The notes below the pieces were generated by a model. It made no database searches, was not told the origin of the DNA, and saw nothing but the letters and a program-made list of their open reading frames with translations. The translations under genes were made by a program, and so were the position numbers. From an uncultured Collinsella sp. (GTDB lineage Bacteria > Actinomycetota > Coriobacteriia > Coriobacteriales > Coriobacteriaceae), in contig CAUBPS010000013.1 in assembly GCA_958437935.1 (NCBI GenBank), positions 1 to 64,000 of the forward strand: a stretch of 64,000 nucleotides of DNA, written 5' to 3'. Shown here in pieces: positions 42,880 through 50,964 of the stretch (the stretch's first letter is position 1; the number at the start of each line of letters is the position of its first letter).

Positions 42880-43599
42880 CTACATCACCATGACGTAGCG
42901 GCTGCCCACGTAGTACTGCTTACCCATCAGGACCGGCTCGCCATTGGGGCCGATAAAGCCGGCACGCAGGTTGAGCAGTGGATCGTGCGGAGCAATGCCC
43001 AGCTCAGCCGCCTGCTCGGCATTGGCGCGAACGGCCTCGACCGTGCGGTAGCCAACCGAGACAATCGGCGTTCCGCCAACACGCTCGACCTCGGCAAAAA
43101 TGGACTTGTCCTCAAGATCGGCCGTCAACAGCTCGCGGTAGGCGTCAAACGGCACAAAGATGTTCTCCTCAAAGATGGGCTCGCCGTCGGCCGTACGCAC
43201 GCGCTTGATATGCAGCAGCAGCGCATCCTTCTGCAAGCCAAAGAACTCCATCTCGTTTTGACGTGCCGGCACAATCTGGCGATCGACCACATGTGCGCCC
43301 GCCTTCATGCCATTGTCGGCACACAGCGCGGTAAACGTCTGCAGCGTCGAGGCGTGGAACTGGCGGTTGATGTGCGGCGTGGAGACAAAGGTGCCGCGGC
43401 CCTGCTGCTTAACCAGGTAGCCATCGGAGCACAGCTCCTCAACGGCGCGGCGCACCGTAATGCGGCTCACCTCGTACTGTTCGGCAAGCTCAAGTTCGGA
43501 CGGAATACGCTCCTTGGGTGCATAAATACCTTTCTCGATCGCATCCTTGATCTCGTCGTAAATCTGCTGGTAAAGCGGTGCATTTTTTGGTGCAGGCAT
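42880..43599 (-). CDS. GntR/HutC-family transcriptional regulator
   Basis: A 239-residue regulator with the winged HTH APLYQQIYDEIKDAIEKGIYAPKERIPSELELAEQYEVSRITVRRAVEELCSDGYLVKQQGRGTFV and a C-terminal UTRA domain. The upstream palindrome CGTATATAACG (43638-43648) recurs in front of the IIAB-IIC-IID-SIS operon (49525) and the DMT gene (50806), so this is the best candidate regulator of both, and probably autoregulated. It is separated from the YitT-type gene upstream by about 100 bp. Confidence 0.9.
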   Translation of the reverse strand: MPAPKNAPLYQQIYDEIKDAIEKGIYAPKERIPSELELAEQYEVSRITVRRAVEELCSDGYLVKQQGRGTFVSTPHINRQFHASTLQTFTALCADNGMKAGAHVVDRQIVPARQNEMEFFGLQKDALLLHIKRVRTADGEPIFEENIFVPFDAYRELLTADLEDKSIFAEVERVGGTPIVSVGYRTVEAVRANAEQAAELGIAPHDPLLNLRAGFIGPNGEPVLMGKQYYVGSRYVMVM

Positions 43600-43637
43600 G
43601 TTTAATCACTCTTATCAAAATATCGAAATAACTAATA

Positions 43638-43648
43638 CGTATATAACG
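43638..43648. promoter_or_regulatory. Candidate GntR operator (autoregulation)
   Basis: CGTATATAACG, dyad CGT/ACG around an AT core, 40 bp upstream of the GntR start. GTATATAAC recurs exactly, on the other strand, at 50807-50815. Confidence 0.5.
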
Positions 43649-43703
43649 TCTTTTTATATGTTACCTCAGTTTGATAAAACGATACACCACATACAGCAAA
43701 TCC

Positions 43704-44711
43704 TTACTTGCCGTCGTCCTGCTGCAGGCTGTCCTGCTCGATGAGGCGCGCCTGCCTGCAGGCCATGCGCGCGGGCTTGTCGGGATCGGGTACGGCCGTG
43801 GGCATGGGCTCGTCAACATGACCGCCCCACCAGCCGCCCACAAAGTTGAGCGTGTGGAACACGTTGATCACGGCGCCGGGATCAATGTCGCATACCAGCT
43901 TGATAATGTCCTGACTCTCGTAGGTCGAGACAACGGCGTGCAGCAGGTACATCTTTTCGCGGCTGTATCCGCCGATGACCTCGGCACAGCTAATGCCGTG
44001 CTGATAATGGTCAACATAGGCAGTCATGATCTCGTCGGCCTTACGCGTCGTGATCTGTAGCGTCACGCGGTCGTAGCGACGATAGAAACTGTCGATGGTC
44101 TTGGTCGAAATAAACTGGAACACGATGGAGTACGCCGCATTGTCCCAGCCAAACATAAAGCCAAAGATCGCCAAGATAAAGCAGTTGAAACCAAAGATGA
44201 CGCCCCAGATGGTCTTACCCGTGTGGTTGGACACCCACAGCGCGATGAAGTCGGTGCCGCCGGTCGATGCGCCGGACTTAAGCGCGATAGCGGCGCCCAA
44301 GCCCGAGACCACGCCGCCAAAGATGATGAGCATAATCTTGTCGCCCAAAAACGGTGCGAAGTGAAAGATGTTGAGGAACAGCGACGAGAGCATGACCTGC
44401 ATCATCGAGAAGATGACGAAGCGCTTGCTGATGCCGCTCCAGCACAGGAGCGCCACGGGAATGTTGAGCGCGAGCATGCCGAGCGAGGTGTCGATATGGA
44501 CGCCGCCGAGCGAGGTAACGCGATCGAGCAGGACCGCGACGCCGGTGAGGCCGCTCGGAAGCAGGTCGGCGGGCCGAATGAACGCCTGAATCAGGAAGGT
44601 CTGCAGAATGGCGGATATGGTGACCGCCACCGCTGTGATGGCGCGGCGGACGATGGTGAGGCGGCCGAGCACGAGCACTCGGTCCGCGAGCTGATCGATG
44701 GCGTTCGCCAC
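43704..44711 (-). CDS. YitT family integral membrane protein (DUF161/DUF2179)
   Basis: A 335-residue protein. Five or six membrane segments (residues about 20-190) correspond to the YitT/DUF161 region, with SGLTGVAVLLDRV, SGLGAAIALKSGASTGGTDFIALW and WGVIFGFNCFILAIFGFMFG. A C-terminal soluble DUF2179 domain (DRVTLQITTRKADEIMTAYVDHYQHGISCAEVIGGYSREKMYLLHAVVS) is thought to bind a ligand or sense envelope status. The start is GTG at 44711 with GAAAGGAG upstream. Molecular function is not established for the family. The 45 residues at the C-terminus are hydrophilic and not part of the usual family. Confidence 0.85.
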   Translation of the reverse strand: MANAIDQLADRVLVLGRLTIVRRAITAVAVTISAILQTFLIQAFIRPADLLPSGLTGVAVLLDRVTSLGGVHIDTSLGMLALNIPVALLCWSGISKRFVIFSMMQVMLSSLFLNIFHFAPFLGDKIMLIIFGGVVSGLGAAIALKSGASTGGTDFIALWVSNHTGKTIWGVIFGFNCFILAIFGFMFGWDNAAYSIVFQFISTKTIDSFYRRYDRVTLQITTRKADEIMTAYVDHYQHGISCAEVIGGYSREKMYLLHAVVSTYESQDIIKLVCDIDPGAVINVFHTLNFVGGWWGGHVDEPMPTAVPDPDKPARMACRQARLIEQDSLQQDDGK

Positions 44712-44895
44712 GTAGGCTCCTTTCGAAGGCAGATGTAATTGTGGGGCATGCCGGCGATTGTAGCATGGAGCGTGCGGAGGCGCTTCAATTCACCCTCTCT
44801 CGACAACCATCAGAAGGACCGTGAGGTCGCTCAAAAGAAAAACGCCGTGAAGAGAGCGATCCCTTCACGGCGAATTCGGCGTTTGCCCAGATAAA

Positions 44896-44930
44896 ACCTG
44901 CCAAAATAAACCTGTCCCTAAATGGCAGGT
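44896..44930 (-). repeat. R2 palindrome overlapping the HAD gene 3' end
   Basis: ACCTGCCA at 44896-44903 pairs with TGGCAGGT at 44923-44930; the loop contains CCTGTCCC. The left flank TTTGCCCAGATAA is shared with the 32773 copy. The last codons and TAG stop of the HAD gene lie inside it. Confidence 0.85.
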
Positions 44931-45547
44931 AGGATGTCGGACAGGTTGTCGATGACAACGTCGGCGGCGGACTGGTCCAGGTTGACGCCCTCGTGCGGAC
45001 GCAGCGCCAGGACGCGGGCGCCAGAGCGCTTGCCGGCCTCGATGCCCAAAGGCGAATCCTCGATAACCAGGCACTCGGCAGGCTCCACCCCCAGCGCCTC
45101 CATGGCACGCAGGTAGATCTCGGGGTCGGGCTTAAACGCACTGCACTCGTGCCCGCTGATGGTGTAGTCCAGCACGTCGGCGATACCGGCAATCTCCACC
45201 AGCTCGTCGATCAACTCGCGATAGGACGAGCTTGCGATGGCGCACTTCACGCCGCGCTCGTGCAGCTTACGCATCACCGGCTCCGTCTGCTCGTTGAGCA
45301 GCTCGGCATACGGAACGGGGTGGTCCGGGCTGTAGACCTGCTTGTACTCCACGCGCAGGCGCTCGCGCAGCTCAATATCGTCAGGCACCAGCGCCTCCCA
45401 AATGGCAGGCTCGTTAGACCCCGAAAGATCGGGGATCTCGTCAAAGTGGAAGCCCTTCTCTTCCATAAATGCCACGCGGCGACGGTTGTAGAACCACTCG
45501 GTATCGACCAGCACGCCGTCCATGTCAAACAGCACTGCCTTGATCAT
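44918..45547 (-). CDS. HAD-superfamily hydrolase (beta-phosphoglucomutase-like)
   Basis: A 209-residue cytoplasmic phosphatase or phosphomutase. Motif I is FDMDGVLVDTE (Asp8, Asp10), motif II ASSS, motif III the Lys in FKPDPEIY, and motif IV IEDSPLGIEAG. The cap domain between residues 15 and 85 is the alpha-helical type of the beta-PGM/YniC group, so it likely dephosphorylates a sugar phosphate. The start at MIKAVLFD has GGGAGGAG six bases upstream. Inverted R2 palindromes bracket the gene on both sides, and the downstream one supplies its final codons. It lies between the SIS gene and the YitT-type gene, so it could process the sugar phosphate produced by the deglycase, but this is inference. 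Confidence 0.85.
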   Translation of the reverse strand: MIKAVLFDMDGVLVDTEWFYNRRRVAFMEEKGFHFDEIPDLSGSNEPAIWEALVPDDIELRERLRVEYKQVYSPDHPVPYAELLNEQTEPVMRKLHERGVKCAIASSSYRELIDELVEIAGIADVLDYTISGHECSAFKPDPEIYLRAMEALGVEPAECLVIEDSPLGIEAGKRSGARVLALRPHEGVNLDQSAADVVIDNLSDILPAI

Positions 45548-45561
45548 ACGCATCTCCTCCC

Positions 45562-45596
45562 ACCTGCCAAAAAGGGACAGGTTCATTTTGGTAGGT
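45562..45596 (+). repeat. R2 palindrome upstream of the HAD gene
   Basis: ACCTGCCAAAA at 45562-45572 pairs with TTTTGGTAGGT at 45586-45596 (one G-T) around GGGACAGGTTCA. It is in inverted orientation to the copy at 44896 and ends 15 bp before the HAD start. Confidence 0.85.
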
Positions 45597-45639
45597 ATTA
45601 TCTGGGGTTTTGCGGCGTGACGAACACGCCCCCCAAAGC

Positions 45640-45671
45640 AAAAAAGGGGACGGGGCGCAAACCCCATCCCC
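45640..45671 (-). terminator. Terminator of the PTS-SIS operon
   Basis: GGGGACGGGG at 45647-45656 pairs with CCCCATCCCC at 45662-45671 (one G-T), followed on the minus strand by TTTTTTGC. It lies 35 bp after the SIS stop. Confidence 0.85.
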
Positions 45672-45705
45672 TCTCAATCAACCCGTAAGGTTTACTTACT
45701 TGTGA

Positions 45706-46689
45706 TTAGTAGGAAAGCTTCCACATGTAGCGACGCATGGTCAGCGGGTGCTGACGGGCCTCGGCGATCTGGTTGCCGTACTCGCGCATAACGGCGAGAT
45801 GCAGCAGCGGGTTGAAGTAGGTGATGACGCTCGCCGGCACGGCGTCGGCCAGACCGTAGTCCTTAGAGTCGATCAGAGCGACCTTGGCGCCCATGCGCTC
45901 AAGGAAGGTGAGGGCGCGAGCGTCCATCGGACGGGTAGCACCATCGGACATGAAGAAGACGTAGGGCTTACCCTCGGTGGAAACCTCGAACGGGCCGTGG
46001 AAGTACTCGCCGGTGTTGTAGGCGGCGGCGTCGATCCACTGCATCTCGGTGAACAGGAAGGCGGCGTGAGAGTAAGCCATCTTCTCGGAGGCACCGGAAG
46101 CCATGAAGTAGATCATCTTGTCGTCCTTGAAGTCCTCAGCGAACTTCTTGGCGAGCTTGGTGCAGTGCTGAGCAGCGTTCTCGCACAGGTCGAAGATGTT
46201 GGTGAGGCCGGTGATCATGTCCTCGTAATGATCATAACCCTCGGTCTGCTGAAGGATCTCGAGAGCAAGAGCGATGGCGTAGCCAGGCTTCTCGGCCTTG
46301 GCGGCATAGTTAGCGTGGAAGCCGTGGACGATGACGTGGTCGGCGTCGACGGTCAGAGCGGAGCCAGCCTTGTTGGTGAGGGAGACGACCGGGCAGTTGT
46401 GCTTCTTGGCGGTCTTGTTGGCCTCGACGGTCTCGGGCGTGGAGCCACCGAGGGAGCAGGTGATCACGAAGGTGTGCTCGTTGACCCAGGAAGGCGTGTC
46501 GTAGTTGAACTCGTTAGCGGTGAAGATCTGAACGTTCAGCTTGTCCGTGTTGTTGGCCAGGAAGTACTTGGCGGGGTACAGGTCGGACATGGAAGCACCG
46601 CAGCCGACGAAAGCGACGCTGTGGATCTCGTGGTTGGACAGGACGTCAGCGACGATCTGCTTAGGGAGGTTAAGGTCGATCTCGTACAT
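45706..46689 (-). CDS. SIS-domain sugar-amine 6-phosphate deglycase (FrlB-like), third copy
   Basis: A 327-residue double-SIS enzyme. First phosphosugar loop VAFVGCGASMSDLYPAKYFL, second ITCSLGGSTPETVEAN. The catalytic block is NTGEYFHGPFEVSTEG with Glu and His, and it ends HPLTMRRYMWKLSY. Of the four copies this one and the one at 50965 are the most alike in length and C-terminus (RRYMWK.DY/SY). It is the last gene of a IIAB-IIC-IID-SIS operon, the expected place for an enzyme acting on the PTS-imported phosphorylated sugar-amine. ATG at 46689 chosen because AAAGGAA precedes it; an ATG three codons upstream overlaps that site. Confidence 0.82.
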   Translation of the reverse strand: MYEIDLNLPKQIVADVLSNHEIHSVAFVGCGASMSDLYPAKYFLANNTDKLNVQIFTANEFNYDTPSWVNEHTFVITCSLGGSTPETVEANKTAKKHNCPVVSLTNKAGSALTVDADHVIVHGFHANYAAKAEKPGYAIALALEILQQTEGYDHYEDMITGLTNIFDLCENAAQHCTKLAKKFAEDFKDDKMIYFMASGASEKMAYSHAAFLFTEMQWIDAAAYNTGEYFHGPFEVSTEGKPYVFFMSDGATRPMDARALTFLERMGAKVALIDSKDYGLADAVPASVITYFNPLLHLAVMREYGNQIAEARQHPLTMRRYMWKLSY

Positions 46690-46820
46690 CTGACACATTC
46701 CTTTCGATGTTTTGCGGCGCCACTTTGCCGGACGCTCGCAGGGTTACTGAGGTTTGGACCGAGTCGCCGGTCCGGATGCGACCAAGGGGCTGACCTTAAT
46801 CACATGTTGAAAAACGGGAG

Positions 46821-46849
46821 CCTGCCTGGGGGTATGGGGCCCAGGCAGG
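46821..46849 (-). terminator. Intercistronic hairpin between IID and SIS
   Basis: CCTGCCTGGG at 46821-46830 is the exact reverse complement of 46840-46849 with a 9-nt loop. On the minus strand it is followed by CTCCCGTTTTTC, so it may attenuate transcription or stabilise the upstream PTS message relative to the SIS gene. Confidence 0.6.
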
Positions 46850-46886
46850 TCCCCAGGGGAAAGCGGTTAGACACTTGGGGTCGCAA

Positions 46887-47720
46887 CTAGGCCAAGATGC
46901 CGGCCGCGGAGAGGGCGATGCCGCCCACGATGGCGATCACGAGAAGCCAACCGGTGTTGACGTTCTTCTTGATGAGCCAGTACATAAGGCCGGTGAGGCC
47001 GAGGGAGATCATCTGGGGCATCATGCCGTCCAGGATGTCCTGGATAACGACGGTGCCGTCAGCGAACTGCAGCGGGGTGGTGGCGCCGATCAGCGTAGCG
47101 ATCATGCCGCCCACGGACATAAGACCCACGATGCCGCAGACATACATGAGCTTCTCCATGAGGTCGCCGCTCTGAAGCTTGCTCAGATACTGGTGACCAC
47201 CCTGATAGCCCATCTTGGCGGCAAACCAAGTGATCAGCACGGAGGGGATAATGGAGATGAGCATGGCCAGGATCGGGCCCATGATGGAGCCCTGCTGAGC
47301 CAGCTGGACGCCCAGGCCAAAGGCAATGACACGGATGGTGCCCTGGAAGAAGGAGTCACCGATACCGGAAAGCGGGCCCATGAGGGAGGTCTTGACCGCG
47401 TTGATCGAATCGGGGTCGAAGTTATCGGGATCCTTGGCGTACTCCTCCTCCATGGAGGCGGCGAGGCCTAGGACGAAAGCGCTCGTCTGCGGGGTGCAGT
47501 TGTAGAACGCCATGTGACGGTGGTAAGCCTCTTTCTTAGCAGCGAGCTGCTTGGGGTCGGACTCATCCGGATAGAGGCGGTCGAGCGTGGGAACCATGCC
47601 GTAGAGGAAGCCCATGTTCATCTGACGCTCGTAGTTCCAAGAGGCCTGGATGGCCCAGGAGCGCCAGAAGAACTGGCTGACCTTCTTGTTCAGGGACACG
47701 TCCTTGGTTGCGGTTGCCAT
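46887..47720 (-). CDS. Mannose-family PTS transporter subunit IID
   Basis: A 277-residue membrane subunit with the conserved FFWRSWAIQASWNYERQMNMGFLYGMVPTLDRLYPDE start, TSLMGPLSGIGDSFFQGTIR, and C-terminal helices MISLGLTGLMYWLIKKNV and GWLLVIAIVGGIALSAAGILA. I set the start at MATATKD (47720), which has AAGGAGGAA upstream; an upstream open frame overlaps IIC and is spurious. It is the third gene of the IIAB-IIC-IID-SIS operon. Confidence 0.93.
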   Translation of the reverse strand: MATATKDVSLNKKVSQFFWRSWAIQASWNYERQMNMGFLYGMVPTLDRLYPDESDPKQLAAKKEAYHRHMAFYNCTPQTSAFVLGLAASMEEEYAKDPDNFDPDSINAVKTSLMGPLSGIGDSFFQGTIRVIAFGLGVQLAQQGSIMGPILAMLISIIPSVLITWFAAKMGYQGGHQYLSKLQSGDLMEKLMYVCGIVGLMSVGGMIATLIGATTPLQFADGTVVIQDILDGMMPQMISLGLTGLMYWLIKKNVNTGWLLVIAIVGGIALSAAGILA

Positions 47721-47733
47721 AGTGTGTTCCTCC

Positions 47734-48528
47734 TTAGTCTTCGTCGTCTTCGAGCGGATCGTAGTCGGAATCGACACCGGCGGCTGCATGGGAACCGTTG
47801 AACTTGAAGCCCATGAAGACGATAGCCAGGCACACACCGATCAGAGCGACCGCGATGACGGACAGGTTGAGGTAGGCGGCGAGCAGGAAGCCGATGAACA
47901 GGAACGGAGTCATGCCATTCTTGATCATCATGGTGAGCAGCAGGGCCAAGCCGTAGGCGGTCATAATCTTGGTCGAGACGTTCAGACCAGTGGACAGCCA
48001 CTCGGGAACCATGTTGACGATGGCCTGGACCAGGTCGGTGCCGACAAAGACGGCCAGGAAGATCGGCAGGAAGTACATGATGGCGTACAGACCGGAGCCG
48101 GCGCAGATGTGCATACGGTAGGCGGTCTTAAACTTGCCGTTATCGATCGCGCTATCGGCCACATGGGTGAGGGCGGCGATGATGGAACGGAAGACAATGC
48201 CGAGGAGCTGACCCAGGACGGCGACCGGGATGGCGATCGTCATGGCGGTCTCGGCGGAAGCATCGGTCAGGCATGCGAAGGCAGCGGCCACGATGCCACC
48301 CAGGACCATATCGGGCGGGACGGCTGCGCCGACCTGCACCAGGCCCATGGACACGAGCTCGACGGCAGCACCGACGGCGAGGCCGGTGGGCACATCGCCC
48401 AGCAGCAGACCGACGAGCGTAGCGCCAACGAGGGGCTGCTCGAAGTTAAGACGACCGAGCAGGCGGGAGTCCCACATGCAGAACACGCCGACGAGGCCGA
48501 CGAGCACCGCACTGATGAACGTATTCAT
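47734..48528 (-). CDS. Mannose-family PTS transporter subunit IIC
   Basis: A 264-residue hydrophobic subunit with the family segment SAVLVGLVGVFCMWDSRLLGRLNFEQPLVGATLVGLLLGDVPTGLAVGAAVELVSMGLVQVGAAVPPD. Multiple membrane helices and an acidic C-terminus (YDPLEDDED) as in the other cluster. Starts 36 bp after the IIAB stop with AAGGAG upstream. Confidence 0.93.
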   Translation of the reverse strand: MNTFISAVLVGLVGVFCMWDSRLLGRLNFEQPLVGATLVGLLLGDVPTGLAVGAAVELVSMGLVQVGAAVPPDMVLGGIVAAAFACLTDASAETAMTIAIPVAVLGQLLGIVFRSIIAALTHVADSAIDNGKFKTAYRMHICAGSGLYAIMYFLPIFLAVFVGTDLVQAIVNMVPEWLSTGLNVSTKIMTAYGLALLLTMMIKNGMTPFLFIGFLLAAYLNLSVIAVALIGVCLAIVFMGFKFNGSHAAAGVDSDYDPLEDDED

Positions 48529-48564
48529 ACCCTTCTCCTTTCAGTCAGGCAAAAGCCTGGTTGA

Positions 48565-49491
48565 TTACAGCTTGGCGTCGATGTCGACGCTCTGATACGT
48601 AGGGGTCTGCTGAACGTAGAGCTTGATGCCCATGTCGAGCAGCTGGTTGACGTCGGCCTTTTGGGTGGCGTCGAAGAAGACGGAGCTGTCCTTGCCGCCG
48701 ATCTGATCGGCACCATCGTGGTTGGCGGTAGCGCCCAGGTTGATGGCGTCGAGCTTGTAGCCCTGGCAGAACTGCAGCATCTCGGCAGTGTTGCCAAAGA
48801 CGAACATGACGCGCTCGCCGAGGGTGTTGAGCTTGTCCATCTTGGCGAGGGCACACTCGACGGTGAAGACGTTCAGGCGCACGCCCTGGGGCTTTGCCAG
48901 CTTAAGAGCGCCCTTCTTGATGTCATCGTTGGCGGCAGCGTTGTCGACGACGATGATGCGCTCGGCCTGGACCTTGGTGGTCCAGGTAAAGACGACCTGG
49001 CCGTGCAGCAGACGGTAGTCAAGACGTGCGAGGACGATCTTGGCGGGACCGGCGTTGTGACGGGCTGCCTTGGCCTTCTTGGCGGGGGCTGCGGGAGCAA
49101 CCTCGACCGGGGCGTTGGGGTTGGTCAGACCGGTGCGGGCCTCGTTGATGAGGGCCGCGAGTTCGGCACCCTTGACGGGGGCGGGACTCAGAGCGAGCGT
49201 GAGCGCCAGCGGGATGTTGAAACCGCTGATAACCGTGAACTTCGTGCCGTTCTTGGAAAGCTCGACCATGTTGTTGTTGACCGAGCTACCGAGCATATCG
49301 GTTAGCACGTAGACGGTGTCGTCCGCGTTGAACGTGGCGATCATGGCCTCCACCTTATTGGTGATGGGCTCCTTGTCGTCACGAGCAAGCGACACGACGT
49401 GGACGTTCGACACGTCGCCGAGAACCATCTCGAGCGTGTCTTTGGCGCCTGCGGCCAGGCCGCCATGAGATGCGAGAATGATCTGATTCAT
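48565..49491 (-). CDS. Mannose-family PTS fused subunit IIAB
   Basis: A 308-residue soluble phosphocarrier. IIA domain at residues 1-122 with active His9 (IILASHGGLAAG) and VLTDMLGSSVNNN. It is followed by an Ala/Pro/Lys-rich linker at about 125-150, then the IIB domain with active His163 (ARLDYRLLHGQVVFTW). This is a ManX-like arrangement, unlike the separate IIA and IIB of the first cluster. It is the first gene of the operon; AGGAGGAGG lies just upstream. A GntR-type palindrome is found in its promoter. Confidence 0.94.
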   Translation of the reverse strand: MNQIILASHGGLAAGAKDTLEMVLGDVSNVHVVSLARDDKEPITNKVEAMIATFNADDTVYVLTDMLGSSVNNNMVELSKNGTKFTVISGFNIPLALTLALSPAPVKGAELAALINEARTGLTNPNAPVEVAPAAPAKKAKAARHNAGPAKIVLARLDYRLLHGQVVFTWTTKVQAERIIVVDNAAANDDIKKGALKLAKPQGVRLNVFTVECALAKMDKLNTLGERVMFVFGNTAEMLQFCQGYKLDAINLGATANHDGADQIGGKDSSVFFDATQKADVNQLLDMGIKLYVQQTPTYQSVDIDAKL

Positions 49492-49524
49492 CTTGCCTCC
49501 TCCTTTTCGTTATGGTCATTATAA

Positions 49525-49535
49525 CGTCTTATACG
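49525..49535. promoter_or_regulatory. Candidate GntR operator of the IIAB-IIC-IID-SIS operon
   Basis: CGTCTTATACG, with CGT/ACG dyad like the site at 43638, within TATAACGTCTTATA. It lies 34 bp upstream of the IIAB start codon, overlapping AT-rich -10-like sequence. The rest of 49492-49673 shows no gene. Confidence 0.5.
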
Positions 49536-49673
49536 TTGCTTATATTGCTAATTAGTATAAAGACCGTTCGCGGGTAAAAATCGACCGTTGACGGGTTTAA
49601 CGTACTCGAAACGTTGGGGTTGGTTAGCGAACCTTGGCTGGATACGCCGCGATCCAGGCCTCGGCATTGGCCC

Positions 49674-50756
49674 CTATCGCACGAAGTACCAGGGGCTTTC
49701 CTGAACATTGGTCTGCAGCGTAATGCCCGTGCGCTCGGTAAACAGATCCATGTCCTGCGATTTTTCCGTCCACCACGCGTTGGGCTTAAAGGTCATACTC
49801 TCGACAATACGTTTGACGATGACGCTATTGCGCAGCCTGGAGAAGTCGGTGTTCATGATCAGGATGGACGTGAGCACCAACACGATGCCCAGGACCTTGA
49901 TCGCGCCGGCGGACTCGGCATAGATGCCGATGCCCAGCAGCACGGTAACCACCGTCTCGAACGACATCACGACCGGGACCTTCGACGTCTCGAGCCCCAT
50001 GGACAGGCCTTGCATATACAGGATGTAGGCGACGGCCGTGGGAATCAGGCCAAAGCCCGCGAACAACAAGATAAGCTGCGGCGACATAGCAGCCGCCATA
50101 TCGGGCCACGGGGCCGTGATGGCCGCCATAACCGCGCCGCCAAAGACGAAGCCCCAAAAGGTGACAGCCAGCGGGTGCACGGTTTTGGTCGCTATGCGGC
50201 TGAACACCGCAAGCAGCGCGCCGCACAATCCGGCGACGACGCCCGAGGTGACGCCCCAAACCGAGAAATGGAAACCGGACAGATCGCCGTTTGTCACCGC
50301 GAGCACGCAGCCCAGGATGTTACAGGCGATCGCCACGAGCTTGACCGACGTGACGCGCTCTTTATAGAGCATGCGGCCCAGGATGCAGCCAAAGACCGGC
50401 GAGGTGTAGAGCAAAACCGACGCCGTGGACATGCCCACCTCGCGCATGCACTCGTAATAGAGTGTGTTGGCGGTGGCAAGGCCGATGATGCCGACAAGCG
50501 CGCAGGGGATGAGCTCTTTGGGGCTCGCCTTAAACAGGGCCAGCGGACCCGGGGCCGTCGTGGTCCCCTCGCCCGGGCGGCAACCCATAAACGCCAGCAC
50601 GGGCGCCAGGATAAGAGCGCCGACCAGCAGACGGAAGGCCGCCATGCTTTGGGACGTAATGCCCATGGCCGAGATGCCGTTGACGTAGATTCCAATGGTG
50701 CCCCACATGAGCGCGGCGATCAGTACCAACACATAGCCCAGATTGCTTCTCTTCAA
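49674..50756 (-). CDS. EamA/DMT family transporter
   Basis: About 360 residues, ten predicted membrane segments in two EamA repeats (GYVLVLIAALMWGTIGIYVNG; SVWGVTSGVVAGLCGALLAVFSRI), plus an unusual hydrophilic C-terminal tail of about 50 residues. A TTG at 50756 (LKRSNLG) has GGGAGG at ideal spacing; the ATG at 50792 gives a 12-residue longer protein but no ribosome-binding site. The promoter carries a GTTATATAC palindrome similar to those of the PTS operon and GntR gene, so it may export a product of that pathway. Confidence 0.85.
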   Translation of the reverse strand: MKRSNLGYVLVLIAALMWGTIGIYVNGISAMGITSQSMAAFRLLVGALILAPVLAFMGCRPGEGTTTAPGPLALFKASPKELIPCALVGIIGLATANTLYYECMREVGMSTASVLLYTSPVFGCILGRMLYKERVTSVKLVAIACNILGCVLAVTNGDLSGFHFSVWGVTSGVVAGLCGALLAVFSRIATKTVHPLAVTFWGFVFGGAVMAAITAPWPDMAAAMSPQLILLFAGFGLIPTAVAYILYMQGLSMGLETSKVPVVMSFETVVTVLLGIGIYAESAGAIKVLGIVLVLTSILIMNTDFSRLRNSVIVKRIVESMTFKPNAWWTEKSQDMDLFTERTGITLQTNVQESPWYFVR

Positions 50757-50805
50757 CGTAGCCTCCCTGGCTTTGTTACCAATATGTTTCATACTACGTT
50801 ATAGT

Positions 50806-50816
50806 CGTTATATACA
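50806..50816. promoter_or_regulatory. Candidate GntR operator upstream of the DMT transporter
   Basis: CGTTATATACA; the inner GTTATATAC is the exact reverse complement of GTATATAAC at 43639-43647. A second half-like CGTTATAGT lies at 50797-50805. Confidence 0.45.
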
Positions 50817-50862
50817 TTTATCAAGACAGAAATCGGTAACCGGAAGCCACTTTTGCAAGGGT

Positions 50863-50929
50863 AGTTGCGGTGAAATAGTTCCTGAATAGAGGGTTCAAGC
50901 CCCCAAACAGGAACTATTCCACCGCAACT
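50863..50929 (-). repeat. Long hairpin element E (R1-related)
   Basis: Bases 50863-50884 (starting AGTTGCGGTG, ending AGTTCCTG) pair with 50908-50929 over 22 bp with one G-T. On the minus strand the arm ends GTGGAATAGTTCCTG and the loop starts TTTGGGGG, close to the R1 pattern GTGGATAATCTCCCAC then TTTGGG. It lies between the SIS and DMT genes. Confidence 0.8.
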
Positions 50930-50964
50930 TATGAGGGCATCGAGCTGTTAGGCTGCTCTATCCC

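Noticed and set aside
41366..42898. 510-codon plus-strand frame ending in the R1 hairpin
   Set aside because: Its first 400 codons are antisense to recQ with shadow composition. Only the final SVDNLPLW part is of interest and is treated under R1.
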